37,744 bases of DNA from the NCBI GenBank assembly GCA_902465495.1, contig CABQND010000016.1, positions 1 to 37,744 on the forward strand, read 5' to 3'. The notes under the pieces were generated by a model, which saw only the letters and a list, made by a program, of their open reading frames with translations, was not told the origin of the DNA and did not search any database. Positions 25,149 through 34,845 of the stretch are shown here, piece after piece (position 1 is the stretch's first letter; each line of letters starts with the position of its first letter). The position numbers and the translations under genes are program-made. The DNA is from an uncultured Eubacteriales bacterium (GTDB lineage: Bacteria > Bacillota > Clostridia > Christensenellales > Borkfalkiaceae).

Positions 25149-26252
25149 TTATCTTCGCGCGCCGCGCTCTTGCAATTTTTTTCGGACCAAAGGAAGTTTT
25201 TGTTCCAGATCCTCGTAAAACGCACGGAAAGCATCACAATAGATGTAGCGGCCTTCCCATTTATAGCGGCGACAGCCGCTCCTGCATAACGAAAAACAAC
25301 GACATGTTTTGCATTCCCCGTCAAAACCGGCAGAACTCTTTAAAAATTTCTGCCCCGCCGCCGAAGCGAACAACTCCCGGAAACTCTTTTCGCGGATGTT
25401 GCCGAGCAGGTATTCATCCAGGCAGTAGAAATCGCACGGGTACACCGCCCCGTCCCCTTCCACGACAAACTGTATATTACAGTGCCCTTGCATGCCGCAT
25501 TGCTCCGCGCCCTTGCCGTCAAAGAGAAAATACAGGTTATCGAAATACCGTATACTGTAATACTCGCCCGCCATAAAATCTTTATACCACAGCGAAAACA
25601 ACGTTTTCAAAAAATATTTATAATCTTCGTTCGTCAGTGTGTATTCGAGTATCTCATCGCAGTCGAGCGGATTCAGACAGGGTATGAACTGCAAATACCG
25701 AAATCCCCGCTTTTTCATCTCCGCATAGACTTTGTCGATGTTTCGCGCGACGTCGGGCGTAACTACCGCGAGAATATTGTAATCGACTCCGTATTTATCC
25801 ATTACCCGCGAAGCCTGCACTACGCGGCGGTATGTACCCTTTCCTGCCGCATCGATGCGCAAATTATCGTGTACCTTGATCGCTCCGTCGAACGAAAGCC
25901 CCACAAGAAATTTGTTTGCGCGCAGAAACTGCGCCCATTCGTCGTTCATCGTCAGCCCGTTCGTCTGCAACGTGTACTGCACCGGCACGCGATTTTTATT
26001 CGTTTGGCGCACTTTTGCCACAAACGCCTTAAAGAAATCGAGCCCCGCAAGTGTCGGTTCCCCGCCCTGAAACGCAAACAAAACAGACTGTTTTTCACAT
26101 TCGAATACCTTTTCAATGAGGGCATCCGCCGTTTCTTTTTGCATGATGCCGCGAAACGCTACATCGCGATGCGCCGATTCGTCATGATAAAAGCAATATT
26201 TGCACCGCATATTGCAAAGGCTGGATGCGGGCTTGATGAGAAGGTTGAGCAT
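25149..26252 (-). CDS. Anaerobic sulfatase-maturating enzyme (radical SAM, SPASM)
   Basis: A 367-residue radical SAM enzyme that oxidises the active-site Cys (or Ser) of sulfatases to formylglycine without oxygen. The radical SAM cluster motif CNMRCKYC holds Cys13, Cys17 and Cys20, and FAFQGGEPTLAG is the GGE motif. The C-terminal SPASM region carries CGMQGHC, CDFYC and CKTCRCFSLCRSGC for two auxiliary clusters. The start has GAGGG 7 nt upstream and follows a sulfatase gene by 10 nt. Both neighbouring sulfatases have the Cys-type motif it would activate, so context and family agree. It should act on the sulfatases in the cytoplasm before any export. Confidence 0.95.
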   Translation of the reverse strand: MLNLLIKPASSLCNMRCKYCFYHDESAHRDVAFRGIMQKETADALIEKVFECEKQSVLFAFQGGEPTLAGLDFFKAFVAKVRQTNKNRVPVQYTLQTNGLTMNDEWAQFLRANKFLVGLSFDGAIKVHDNLRIDAAGKGTYRRVVQASRVMDKYGVDYNILAVVTPDVARNIDKVYAEMKKRGFRYLQFIPCLNPLDCDEILEYTLTNEDYKYFLKTLFSLWYKDFMAGEYYSIRYFDNLYFLFDGKGAEQCGMQGHCNIQFVVEGDGAVYPCDFYCLDEYLLGNIREKSFRELFASAAGQKFLKSSAGFDGECKTCRCFSLCRSGCRRYKWEGRYIYCDAFRAFYEDLEQKLPLVRKKLQERGARR

Positions 26253-26262
26253 TCCGTTTCCC

Positions 26263-27708
26263 TCAATATTCTTTGTCTTTGTATTTTTCGCGCCACTCGT
26301 TCAGACAGCCGATCAACTCCTCTTTCACCTCGGCATGCGCAGGATCGTCACAGAGATTGCAAAGCTCGTAAGGATCTTTTTGAAGATCGTATAACTCTTC
26401 GGTCATGTCCTTGTTGTAAATGTAGCGGTACCGCCCTTTGCACACCGCGCGGGCGATATGCCACTGAAAATGCCCGTGGCTTACCGAAACAAAATATTTT
26501 CTGCCCCGCTTTTTCTTACCCTCAACGAAGGGACGCAGTGACTGCGCATCGATCTCGCTTTCAAAAGGCGACCCGCAGTAATCGGCGATGGTCGCAGGGA
26601 TATCCAGATTGGATACGTTCGCGCGAGATACCGTACCTTGCCCCGCGGAAGGGTCGTGCACCGCGAGCGGAACGCGGATCATCTCTTCCGAAAGATAACA
26701 ATTCTTGTCAATATGACCGCCGTGCGAACCGAGCGCGTCGCCGTGATCGGCTGACCAGATGACGATCGTATCTTCGTACAAACCGCAGCGTTTGAGCGCG
26801 TCAATGATTCTCCCCGCCGCCGCATCGCACATCGTATTCTGCGCATAGGCATAGCGCAGCATCTTTTTCCAGTTCGCCTCGCTCTGCGGATTGGGAATGA
26901 TCAGCTGCTTGTCCTTTGACAGAGAATATCCGTCTTCAAAACGGTAGATGGGAGGTTTGTCTTCCAAATCGTCATAAAAGCTCCCGTACATGGAAATTTC
27001 CGATTCGTCGTACATGTCGAGATATTCCTGCGTGGGGAAATAAGGCTGGTGCGGCCCCCAGAAATCTACGCGGAGTGCAAACGGACGCCCGTTCCCCTCC
27101 TGCGCCAATCGCTCGATCTGTTCGCACGCCCGGTTTGCAAGATAAAAACATTCATGTGTGTCCGCAGGCGTTAAGAGCGTTCCGAAAGTATATGTATACA
27201 AAAACGGAAATCCCGCAAGATCGGCAACTTCTCCCTCCTTGAAATACTGACGATCGGATTCGCTGAAATGTACATATCCTTTCGGGCTTTCCAACCCGCG
27301 CTCTTTCAGATATGCTTTATAATCATCCAAAAGATAGGGATTGCCGTACCCTTCCGCCGAAAAACCCTTATTTCCCAGCGATTGGGCGTTGCCTTTTCCC
27401 GCATGCCATTTCCCCAAATAATACGAGTCATACCCCGCGCGGCGCAAACAGTCGAAATAGGTCTCTTCACCCATCGGCTTCATTTCATTGCGTACCTGCC
27501 CGTGCTTGTGCGGATACAATCCGTCCAGCATGGAACGGCGCGCAGGTCCGCACAGCGGACAGACAGAGAAGGCGTCTTCAAAAAAAGTCGCCTCCTTTTT
27601 AAACCCGTCGAAGCAAGGGCGGCGCACCTGCGCGCCGCCGTCTGCCCCGTGGCGGTAAAATAGTTGATGGTCTAACAGGATCATCACGATATTCGGTTGC
27701 TTTTTCAT
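26263..27708 (-). CDS. Cys-type sulfatase, no signal peptide
   Basis: A 481-residue sulfatase of the alkaline phosphatase superfamily. CGPAR (53-57) holds the Cys converted to formylglycine. Metal and active-site motifs include LLDHQ (Asp13), GKWH, WGPHQPY, SADHGDALGSHGGH and a C-terminal ELYDLQKDPYE. The N-terminus (MKKQPNIVMIL) has no signal peptide, so it should be cytoplasmic. I chose the ATG at 27708, preceded by AGGAAAGG; an ATG four codons upstream is possible. It is clearly paralogous to the membrane-anchored sulfatase encoded upstream. The substrate (sugar sulfate or other sulfate ester) cannot be read from sequence. Confidence 0.93.
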   Translation of the reverse strand: MKKQPNIVMILLDHQLFYRHGADGGAQVRRPCFDGFKKEATFFEDAFSVCPLCGPARRSMLDGLYPHKHGQVRNEMKPMGEETYFDCLRRAGYDSYYLGKWHAGKGNAQSLGNKGFSAEGYGNPYLLDDYKAYLKERGLESPKGYVHFSESDRQYFKEGEVADLAGFPFLYTYTFGTLLTPADTHECFYLANRACEQIERLAQEGNGRPFALRVDFWGPHQPYFPTQEYLDMYDESEISMYGSFYDDLEDKPPIYRFEDGYSLSKDKQLIIPNPQSEANWKKMLRYAYAQNTMCDAAAGRIIDALKRCGLYEDTIVIWSADHGDALGSHGGHIDKNCYLSEEMIRVPLAVHDPSAGQGTVSRANVSNLDIPATIADYCGSPFESEIDAQSLRPFVEGKKKRGRKYFVSVSHGHFQWHIARAVCKGRYRYIYNKDMTEELYDLQKDPYELCNLCDDPAHAEVKEELIGCLNEWREKYKDKEY

Positions 27709-27721
27709 GCCTTTCCTCATT

Positions 27722-29395
27722 TTATAGGTTCACGAGAGGAATGTTATCCTTTTCTTCGATCTGCCATTCGCGGAGCATTCTCTTCATAATTGCGATCCGC
27801 CCCTGCATTTCCGGCTCATAAATGAGATTGTTCATTTCATGCTTGTCATTTTCCAGATCGTAAAGCTCGTCTATGTCTCCGTAATAATAGGTATATTTGA
27901 ACCCGTCATAATATACCGTTCGTGCCCGCGTATCGGTGAAATGTCCGTTGGTTTCACAAACCATGTATTCGCGCGGCTGCGCGCTTCCGTCGATCAGATC
28001 GAGAAGACTCATGCCCGCCACATCGTCAGGAAACGCCAGGCCTACTACGTCCAGCATAGTTACAGGCACATCCGCCGTGTTGACATAGGAAGTGTTCACA
28101 GTCCCTGCAAGATCCGCAAAATCGGGGTCGCGCACCGTCATGTTGACATCCAAAATCTCCTCGATCATGTAGCATTCCTTGTCCGCATGCCCGCCGTGCG
28201 AACCGAGCGCGTCGCCGTGATCGTTCGTCCAGATCACGACCGTGTCTTCCGCCAGCCCCGTCGCTTCGATCGTGTCCAGAATGGTGCCGATCGCATCATC
28301 CACCAGTGTCGTCTGCGCATATGCTATTGCCATGTACTTGCGAAATTCCTCCCATGTCTTTTCGTTTGGCACGGAAAGATTCGGATTGTTCGCCGCCTGC
28401 TGATCCCAAGCGTAAACTTCGGGTTTATTGATGAATTCATCGTAAAACGAAGGATATTCCTCGATGTTGCCGCCGATCACCCCATTCTCGTCCGTGTATA
28501 AATCGACGTATTCCTGCGTCGGATAGTACGGGTGGTGCGGCCCCCACGTGTTCACAGACATCACGAAGGGATGATCGTTGTCCGCCTGCGCAAGCTCTTC
28601 CAACTGCTCGTTGACCATATCTGCCAGGAAAAACGCTTCATGGAATTCTTTGGGCGCTTTCATGATCCCGAAATAGTTGCCCGTAATGATGTTCATGTTC
28701 GCAATGTTGAAGGTGTCACCCTCTTTGAGAGCAGGATTGACATACAGCGGAGGCCCGATCAGCGTCATGACCGGTTCGCGCTCATCAGAGCCAAAATAAT
28801 CGTTGTCCGCAAGATAGTCCTTGTATTTTTGCGTCTTGTACGGCTGACCGTAACCCACCGTCGACCAGCCCTGCACGCCGTACGCCGTCTGCGGCGTGTC
28901 GTTCGCAAGGCTCCCGCTCCAATGCGTCTTCCCGTAAAAATAAATGTTTTCGGCTCCGAATCCGTTTTCAAGGAGAACGTCATAGATGGTGTCAATATTC
29001 GGATTGGGAGCAAGCCCCGTCGAGTTGGTGGTAATGCCGTGCTCGTGCGGATATACGGCCGTCAGCATCGTACGGCGCGCGGGACTGCACAGCGGGTTGA
29101 TGGATTTCGCATTGACAAAATCCACCGACTCGGCGCGGAACTCATCATAATTGGGGCGAAGAATATTATACGTATCATCCTCGGTCCCGTGCAGATATGA
29201 AAGCTCATGGTCCGTTTGGATCATAATGACATTTTTTGCTTTTGTCGGCTTGCTTGCAGACGCCTGGGCAGGAAAAGAAATCTGCCACGCGAAGAGCATC
29301 AGCGCATATATGCACGCAAACAGCACGAGGAGCGCCGTGCGCAGATAATAATTATCGATGCAGAGCTTTCCGTTTTTCCATTGGAATCCTTTCAT
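27722..29395 (-). CDS. Membrane-anchored Cys-type sulfatase
   Basis: A 557-residue sulfatase with a hydrophobic segment at about 20-42, either an uncleaved anchor or a signal peptide (a possible cleavage near AQASA). The domain faces outward. CSPAR (103-107) is the formylglycine motif. Asp62 in QTDHE, GKTHWSG, WGPHHPYYPT and TNDHGDALGSHGGH are the other active-site motifs. It is a paralogue of the downstream sulfatase, sharing the unusual DH(Q/E) first metal motif. GGAGG overlaps the stop codon region of the preceding lipoprotein gene, so the genes are tightly coupled. The anSME downstream must modify it before export. Confidence 0.93.
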   Translation of the reverse strand: MKGFQWKNGKLCIDNYYLRTALLVLFACIYALMLFAWQISFPAQASASKPTKAKNVIMIQTDHELSYLHGTEDDTYNILRPNYDEFRAESVDFVNAKSINPLCSPARRTMLTAVYPHEHGITTNSTGLAPNPNIDTIYDVLLENGFGAENIYFYGKTHWSGSLANDTPQTAYGVQGWSTVGYGQPYKTQKYKDYLADNDYFGSDEREPVMTLIGPPLYVNPALKEGDTFNIANMNIITGNYFGIMKAPKEFHEAFFLADMVNEQLEELAQADNDHPFVMSVNTWGPHHPYYPTQEYVDLYTDENGVIGGNIEEYPSFYDEFINKPEVYAWDQQAANNPNLSVPNEKTWEEFRKYMAIAYAQTTLVDDAIGTILDTIEATGLAEDTVVIWTNDHGDALGSHGGHADKECYMIEEILDVNMTVRDPDFADLAGTVNTSYVNTADVPVTMLDVVGLAFPDDVAGMSLLDLIDGSAQPREYMVCETNGHFTDTRARTVYYDGFKYTYYYGDIDELYDLENDKHEMNNLIYEPEMQGRIAIMKRMLREWQIEEKDNIPLVNL

Positions 29396-29399
29396 CCCC

Positions 29400-31088
29400 T
29401 TACCCTCCTATTATACGATATCCGGACGGGACATCGCAAGCGCTTGAATAGATAAAATCGGAAACCGACGCGGGAACGCCTTCTTCCGCATCGATCACGC
29501 CGACGCAGATCCCGACCGACTCGCCTTCGGCCACACCGAGCGAATATGCCGGAATAAAGAATTCGACTGCATAACCTGTATCTGTTTCCAAAACAGCATA
29601 TGCGGCATCAAACCCTCCGACAAAGAGCAAAGAAGCAGGATTGAGATAGCTTTTTTCCACTCTCCCATCCGGTGCAACGGTCACAATACGATCTCCTTTT
29701 TGCATTCCCTTGGGAAGAGTATCGGACACAAGCGTCTCCCCCGCTGCGATACGAAGCTGCACGCAGTCCCCGCCGTATATGCTCCCATTGTTTCCGGCTG
29801 CGATCGCGCTGTCGTTCACTGCGACAAAGACATACAGCCCGCTTTCATCCGTAAACGCCTTGATCGACGCTTTTCCGTCGCCAAGCGACAACGTTTCGGC
29901 ATTTTCCCAGGCGCTCTCATCCGCGTTTCCGTCAACAAAAACGCTATATGCGCCCTGCGGTGCCGCTATGCCCTTATGCTCGCCGCGCAAATACAGCGTG
30001 TTGTACAGCGCCGTAATAGCATACGTTTCGTATGTTTCCAAATCATATGTCTTGCCGTTATCCAGAATGATCTGCGTCACATTGTCGGGAAGATCGACAT
30101 CACAGAAGAGTTGGTTTGCCTGCGCTCCGTCGTTGATCAGGGAAGGATTGGCACTGGACACGTCGCGATGCGTAAAGGCTATCCCGATCGCATCGGGAAC
30201 ACTTTCGATACCAAGTTGCGCGTAGGAAAAATACGCTTCGAACGTGTAGCCCGTATCCTTATCATAATAACTGAGATCGGACTCGCAGGAAACTTTTGTC
30301 TTTGTCCCATGAACCTGCAACTTGTATTCAGGAGCGATGCGCTCGTTCAACTCATATATAACTTTTCCTTCCGACGCTCCGTAAACGCGGACAAGCCCGT
30401 TCACGTTCACCTGGATCTTAAAACAACTTTCATTCAGCAGATCCCCATCCTCGCCGGAAAGATTCATATAAATTTCAAACCCGTCGCTCTGCGTAAAGCG
30501 CGAAACCACATAGTCACTGTAAATCAGCTGCGTATCCTTTACATCCGCCGCAATGTACATTCCTTCTTCGGCGAAATGATATTTAAAGGTCAAATTTCCG
30601 TTTACGCCCGTCGAATATGCCGGCATAAGCGAATATGCAGCATCGTCCGCTACGCCGTCGATCTCGATGCCTGCATCCGTGATCGGAATGTCATTGATCG
30701 ACACAGAAGCCGTCGCTCGCGCCATGACCTTGCCTTCTTCATTTTCCACCGAATATGCGGCGATATAGTTTCCCGATTCGTTCGCAACGAAAGCATTGTA
30801 GAGCGAATAACGGTGCGCAGGTGACTGCACCCTCCCGTCTGCATACAGCACTTCCACTTTCACGCGGTCGGTCACATCCGCCCCCGTTCCGTCTTTTGCG
30901 GTGGGAACGGGCAAATAGGTCTCTGTATCCGTAAAACCTGCAATCTCTGTTTCCGATAAAGTCAGGGTATATGCTTTTTCCCCTTCGATCGTCTCGATCG
31001 CGGGCGGCTGTGCGTCATTTGCACAAGCCGCCGCGGAAAACGCAATTGCAAAAATAAGCGCCAACATGCACCATTTCAGTTTTTTCAT
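29400..31088 (-). CDS. CBM9/DOMON-like lipoprotein
   Basis: A 562-residue lipoprotein with a signal peptide ending SAAAC (Cys22). After a short N-terminal beta domain (about 30-135), there are two regions resembling family 9 carbohydrate-binding or DOMON-like sandwiches. One is at about 140-340 (start EIDGVADDAAYS, then FAEEGMYIAADVKD). The other is at about 385-560 (VFVDGNADESAWENA, ESGLYVFVAVND). No catalytic motif is seen, so a glycan-binding surface role is likely. It overlaps the preceding gene by ATGA and is followed 4 nt later by the anchored sulfatase. Parts are similar to the 813-residue lipoprotein of the same operon. Confidence 0.78.
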   Translation of the reverse strand: MKKLKWCMLALIFAIAFSAAACANDAQPPAIETIEGEKAYTLTLSETEIAGFTDTETYLPVPTAKDGTGADVTDRVKVEVLYADGRVQSPAHRYSLYNAFVANESGNYIAAYSVENEEGKVMARATASVSINDIPITDAGIEIDGVADDAAYSLMPAYSTGVNGNLTFKYHFAEEGMYIAADVKDTQLIYSDYVVSRFTQSDGFEIYMNLSGEDGDLLNESCFKIQVNVNGLVRVYGASEGKVIYELNERIAPEYKLQVHGTKTKVSCESDLSYYDKDTGYTFEAYFSYAQLGIESVPDAIGIAFTHRDVSSANPSLINDGAQANQLFCDVDLPDNVTQIILDNGKTYDLETYETYAITALYNTLYLRGEHKGIAAPQGAYSVFVDGNADESAWENAETLSLGDGKASIKAFTDESGLYVFVAVNDSAIAAGNNGSIYGGDCVQLRIAAGETLVSDTLPKGMQKGDRIVTVAPDGRVEKSYLNPASLLFVGGFDAAYAVLETDTGYAVEFFIPAYSLGVAEGESVGICVGVIDAEEGVPASVSDFIYSSACDVPSGYRIIGG

Positions 31089-32332
31089 GCCTGCACCTCC
31101 CGCGGCTCCACTTTGAAGTCTTTTATCTGGCCTGCGGCATATTCACTCGCAAAACCGAATGTCATGGGGCCGTACGACTTGGACGAACGCAACGCAAACA
31201 AAGCATCATTTACATAAATGCGGTACGCTTTAAAGCTGCCCATATCGCTGATTTCGATACGGAATTCAATGTCCCCCTCACGGTCGATCACGCTCTCCGT
31301 CGATATGTCACCCGTAAAGTCTGCATGATTATGCCACTGCGTAAAATCTGTAAATAAGAATGTTTCCACACGATCCTGTTTCTTCCCTACGCCGATGCAG
31401 AGCATATCTTCATACCCGTTTTCATAACTGATCAGAAGCGCTATTTTAGGCCACATATTCCCTGATGTATCGTAAGCAGAGTTCGGTTTTAACCCGGACG
31501 TCGTGAAGGAAACCGTGACATCGCCCGTATATTCACCGGAAAAAGAAGTCCGTGTGTACTCAAAAGGTTTCTGCACTGCCTCATCGGGGAAAATCACCGA
31601 ATCGCTGTCCAACACGAGCCCCGCAAAATTGGAATAACAATACCCGACTCCGCCGTTCGGTGCCTGCGCCATGCATTCCTCGATCGCTTCATCAATGGCG
31701 GAAGAATCATCGGTATACACAGCATCTTCAAACACCGCCGTGCAATTATAAACCGCAAACCCCGGAACGGTCGCACGGATATCAAACTCACGAATCTGCA
31801 TCAACGCGCCGTCGCAGACAAAATAAAACTGCGCTCCGTCACGGATCACGGAAAGTTCCATCCCTGTGGTCGGATTCCCTTCACACGTGAACATATGCCG
31901 ATATCCGAGGTCGTATCGTTTTTCGGCATTGTATAAAGTTGCGTAGCTCGCCAGCTCTCCGCCGTTCGCCGATGCGTAAACAAAATCCATGTTCTGCGGA
32001 ATCGAATTGCCGCCCGCACTCAGCCCGAAATAATAATCGTTTCCCGTTCCGTCCAGCGCAACTTTTGCCGTAAACATATATCTTTCCGATGCGGGCACGC
32101 CCGCATCCTGCCGCACATACGATTTCGTCTCCGACGTCAGGATCGCCGCATCAACCGCTACTGTTCCGACGCCGGCGCTTTGCGGACTGTCCGCATCGCC
32201 GTTTGTTCCCTGCGAAACGTTCTGCTCCTGCTTAACGCTATCCTCTTGCGATTTTTCCGCCGCGGGAGCACAAGCAAAAAGAGTCAGCATTGCCATTATA
32301 CAGCAGAGCATGGCCGCCAATATTTTTTTCAT
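31085..32332 (-). CDS. Lipoprotein of unknown function, beta-rich
   Basis: A 415-residue lipoprotein with signal peptide and lipobox LFAC (Cys21), then an acidic, Gln/Ser-rich linker (about 22-55). The rest is predicted to be beta-rich, with alternating hydrophobic residues and aromatic positions such as YYFGLSAGG and AQFYFVCDGALMQI. This could be concanavalin/lectin-like domains, but I do not recognise a named family. GGAGGAG is close before the ATG, 12 nt after the upstream gene. Its stop overlaps the next start (ATGA). Context suggests a part in binding the sulfated substrate. Confidence 0.7.
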   Translation of the reverse strand: MKKILAAMLCCIMAMLTLFACAPAAEKSQEDSVKQEQNVSQGTNGDADSPQSAGVGTVAVDAAILTSETKSYVRQDAGVPASERYMFTAKVALDGTGNDYYFGLSAGGNSIPQNMDFVYASANGGELASYATLYNAEKRYDLGYRHMFTCEGNPTTGMELSVIRDGAQFYFVCDGALMQIREFDIRATVPGFAVYNCTAVFEDAVYTDDSSAIDEAIEECMAQAPNGGVGYCYSNFAGLVLDSDSVIFPDEAVQKPFEYTRTSFSGEYTGDVTVSFTTSGLKPNSAYDTSGNMWPKIALLISYENGYEDMLCIGVGKKQDRVETFLFTDFTQWHNHADFTGDISTESVIDREGDIEFRIEISDMGSFKAYRIYVNDALFALRSSKSYGPMTFGFASEYAAGQIKDFKVEPREVQA

Positions 32333-32344
32333 CCCCGCTCCTCC

Positions 32345-34786
32345 TTAAATCGTCGTGTTCACCATATAATAGGTATTCGGTTTATTCGGTGTTGCACCTG
32401 TACCGTTTTCCTTACTTAATCCGTAAATCCACGAAGTGTTCGTTAAATCCGTGCCGCGGTCATAGATCGCAAGCAAACAGCCGATCTCCACTTCGTCACC
32501 CTCATTCGGCGCGGACATATTGAGCGTGCTCCACGGCATGAAGATCTCGACGCCCCAGCCGGAATCGATATCACTCACATTCTTATCCGCAATGAACGTA
32601 TTGGAATCCGTCCACAGATCGTTGTGAGCCGACCGTCCGACTGTACCGTTCACCATGACTCCGTACGCAAACGGCTTTTGTACAAGCGTACGCGATAAGC
32701 CCACCGGTTGAAGCATCTGCATGTACGCCGCACCGCTCGCGTCCAGAATGACGATCTTACTATCCGTGATGCGTTTGTCGGTCGCCACGATGAGCGCATC
32801 TTCCGTCCGCTCCTCGTTCACCGTGATGCGAATATCAATGCTGTCGTTGCAGTTGATGCCGTAATTATTCAGAAAACTGCGGGCATCCGATACGACCTGC
32901 CCGTCGTCGATCCAAACCCCGACAAACACACCGCTTTGCGTAACTTTGATCTTCGCCGTTACCGCCGCACCTTGGGATGTCGTATTGAACGGAATCGCCT
33001 GCGCATCCGCCCAAAAACTGTTTTCCATAAAGCCGTCCAGCACGACATCTTCCTCATATGACACCGGATCAATACCCAGCGACTCACCCGTGAGGTACAG
33101 ATAAGAGTAGAACCCGGGATGCAACCCCTCCGTCGCAACCTTCGGACGTCCGCCGAAATTCATGCCGTTATAGAAAACATTGTTCGCACCCTGCGCCGCA
33201 TTCGCACTGTTCATCTGATAAAATCCACTGCGGATCTGCGTATGCTTAACGTCGCGCTGCCCCAGTCCGATGCGAATATAATCTTTCCCGTATGCCGCAT
33301 CCTCGGAAGGCGCACCGTCATAGCCGAAAAACGACCAAGGCAATTGAATCTCCACTGTGTACCCTGTATCTTCATCCATCAATTCCGAAGCGTCCGACGC
33401 TGTCTGCCCGTTGACCGAAAGCGTACCGTTTGTTTTTATGGCAACTTTGTCCGATAGATCAAACGAACCCGCCTTCCATTGGTCATTGGCCGTATTGGCA
33501 ACGTACGAAGCCGTTGTCCCGTCCACCCCCACGCGAATACGGAAGCTATTCGTCGAAGTAATGAGATCTTTGTTGGTGTCGCCCGGATCAAAATAAAACT
33601 CCAGCCCGTCAGACAAATTCAATTTTGTCGTTGCATCCGTTCCGTCGCCACGGATGAGACTGTAATCGGAAACAATTGCACCGATGTACAGAGCTTCGCT
33701 GTCCGAATAGAAACGATACAAGACATTTCCGCCGATCCCCCCGCGGTATGCGGGCACAGAAAGATATGCTCCTTCATCGACCACGCCGTCCAAAACGATG
33801 TCTCCCGATTTTGGCGCAACGACATGTACGTCAAACCCGACTTCATCTGCTTCCAACCCGCGCTCGCTCACGACGGAATAGATTACCTTATATTCGCCCG
33901 CCTCTTCAAAAGTATACGAAGAGAGCTCGGTTGCCGCCGTCTTCGCAACGACCTGTGTACCGTCCGCTTTTTCAATACGGTATTCGACCTTGTCGCTCAG
34001 ATCACCGTCGATGAGATCACTCGCGTTCGCCGTCGAGATCGAAACGTTTTCTCCTTCAAACACCGTGACGTCTGTCAGCGGCGCCGAAAGGAAAGGTTTT
34101 AAATCCCCGCCCGTAGCAACAGTCAGGATATACTGCGCCGGCTCCGCGCTTCTGCCCTCATGTTCAAGAGTATATATTACCGTATATGTGCCGTCGGCAA
34201 GCCCCTCTACTGTTTGTGCGACATTGCCCGCCCCCTCAAACTTTGTAACATTTTTGGAATCATAAAGCGCAACCCGCACATTCGAGGAAAGATCTGCCCC
34301 CGCCGCGGACGCACCCGTCGCCGCGCGCAACGTCACATTTGCAGACGTGGAACTGTCCGCCGAGGTATCTACCGTGATCGTCGGTTTGCCTTCGGTATAT
34401 GTAGGGACTTCACCCACCGAAATGTTGACTTCTTTTATATCCGAAGAAACGCCTGCACTGTTTTTTACAACGTAGCGCGCGACATAGTCCCCTGCCGCAG
34501 ACGGCGTGAATGTCTGCTCTACATTACCGGCACTTTCCGCAAGCGCGACCGTCTCTCCCTGATACACGGCCACTTTTACGGACGCGGATATATCCCCGTC
34601 CCTTTCATCTTCCGCCGTCGCTGCCGGCAGCGTCACACTTTCACCGAGGTCACAATACAGCGCCGCCTGCGCAACGCTCAGCATCGGCTTGTTGTTTGCA
34701 CTTTCTCCTGAATTGCAGGCAACTGCTCCCAACAACATACCTGAAACCAATAAAAAAGCAAGCAGCAAAGTTAAAGCTCTTCTCAT
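32345..34786 (-). CDS. Large lipoprotein with Ig-like and CBM9-like domains
   Basis: An 813-residue lipoprotein; the signal peptide ends GAVAC (Cys24). Three Ig/cadherin-like repeats follow at about 30-110, 110-215 and 225-325 (recurring FTPSAAGDYVARYVV, LADGTYTVIYTL and FEEAGEYKVIYSV). Then come two CBM9-like sandwiches at about 330-560 (VLDGVVDEGAYLSVPAY, EALYIGAIVSD) and 590-813 (VVLDGFMENSFW, GVFVGVWIDD). No enzyme motif is visible. The layout is a stalk that presents glycan-binding domains at the cell surface. The ATG at 34786 has GGAGG upstream. It is the first structural gene after lacI (59 nt). Confidence 0.8.
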   Translation of the reverse strand: MRRALTLLLAFLLVSGMLLGAVACNSGESANNKPMLSVAQAALYCDLGESVTLPAATAEDERDGDISASVKVAVYQGETVALAESAGNVEQTFTPSAAGDYVARYVVKNSAGVSSDIKEVNISVGEVPTYTEGKPTITVDTSADSSTSANVTLRAATGASAAGADLSSNVRVALYDSKNVTKFEGAGNVAQTVEGLADGTYTVIYTLEHEGRSAEPAQYILTVATGGDLKPFLSAPLTDVTVFEGENVSISTANASDLIDGDLSDKVEYRIEKADGTQVVAKTAATELSSYTFEEAGEYKVIYSVVSERGLEADEVGFDVHVVAPKSGDIVLDGVVDEGAYLSVPAYRGGIGGNVLYRFYSDSEALYIGAIVSDYSLIRGDGTDATTKLNLSDGLEFYFDPGDTNKDLITSTNSFRIRVGVDGTTASYVANTANDQWKAGSFDLSDKVAIKTNGTLSVNGQTASDASELMDEDTGYTVEIQLPWSFFGYDGAPSEDAAYGKDYIRIGLGQRDVKHTQIRSGFYQMNSANAAQGANNVFYNGMNFGGRPKVATEGLHPGFYSYLYLTGESLGIDPVSYEEDVVLDGFMENSFWADAQAIPFNTTSQGAAVTAKIKVTQSGVFVGVWIDDGQVVSDARSFLNNYGINCNDSIDIRITVNEERTEDALIVATDKRITDSKIVILDASGAAYMQMLQPVGLSRTLVQKPFAYGVMVNGTVGRSAHNDLWTDSNTFIADKNVSDIDSGWGVEIFMPWSTLNMSAPNEGDEVEIGCLLAIYDRGTDLTNTSWIYGLSKENGTGATPNKPNTYYMVNTTI

Positions 34787-34845
34787 AAAATCCTCCTTGC
34801 GCAATCATTCCTTGCGCTCTTTCCCCTTAAAATCTGCAAAAACAA

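Noticed and set aside
25482..26762. Long open frame of 426 codons on the plus strand
   Set aside because: It is antisense to anSME and sulfatase genes with clear motifs, Arg/His-rich, and has no ribosome site or family motif.
29700..30824. Open frame of 374 codons on the plus strand
   Set aside because: Antisense to the CBM9-like lipoprotein gene; no motif and composition typical of a reverse-strand frame.
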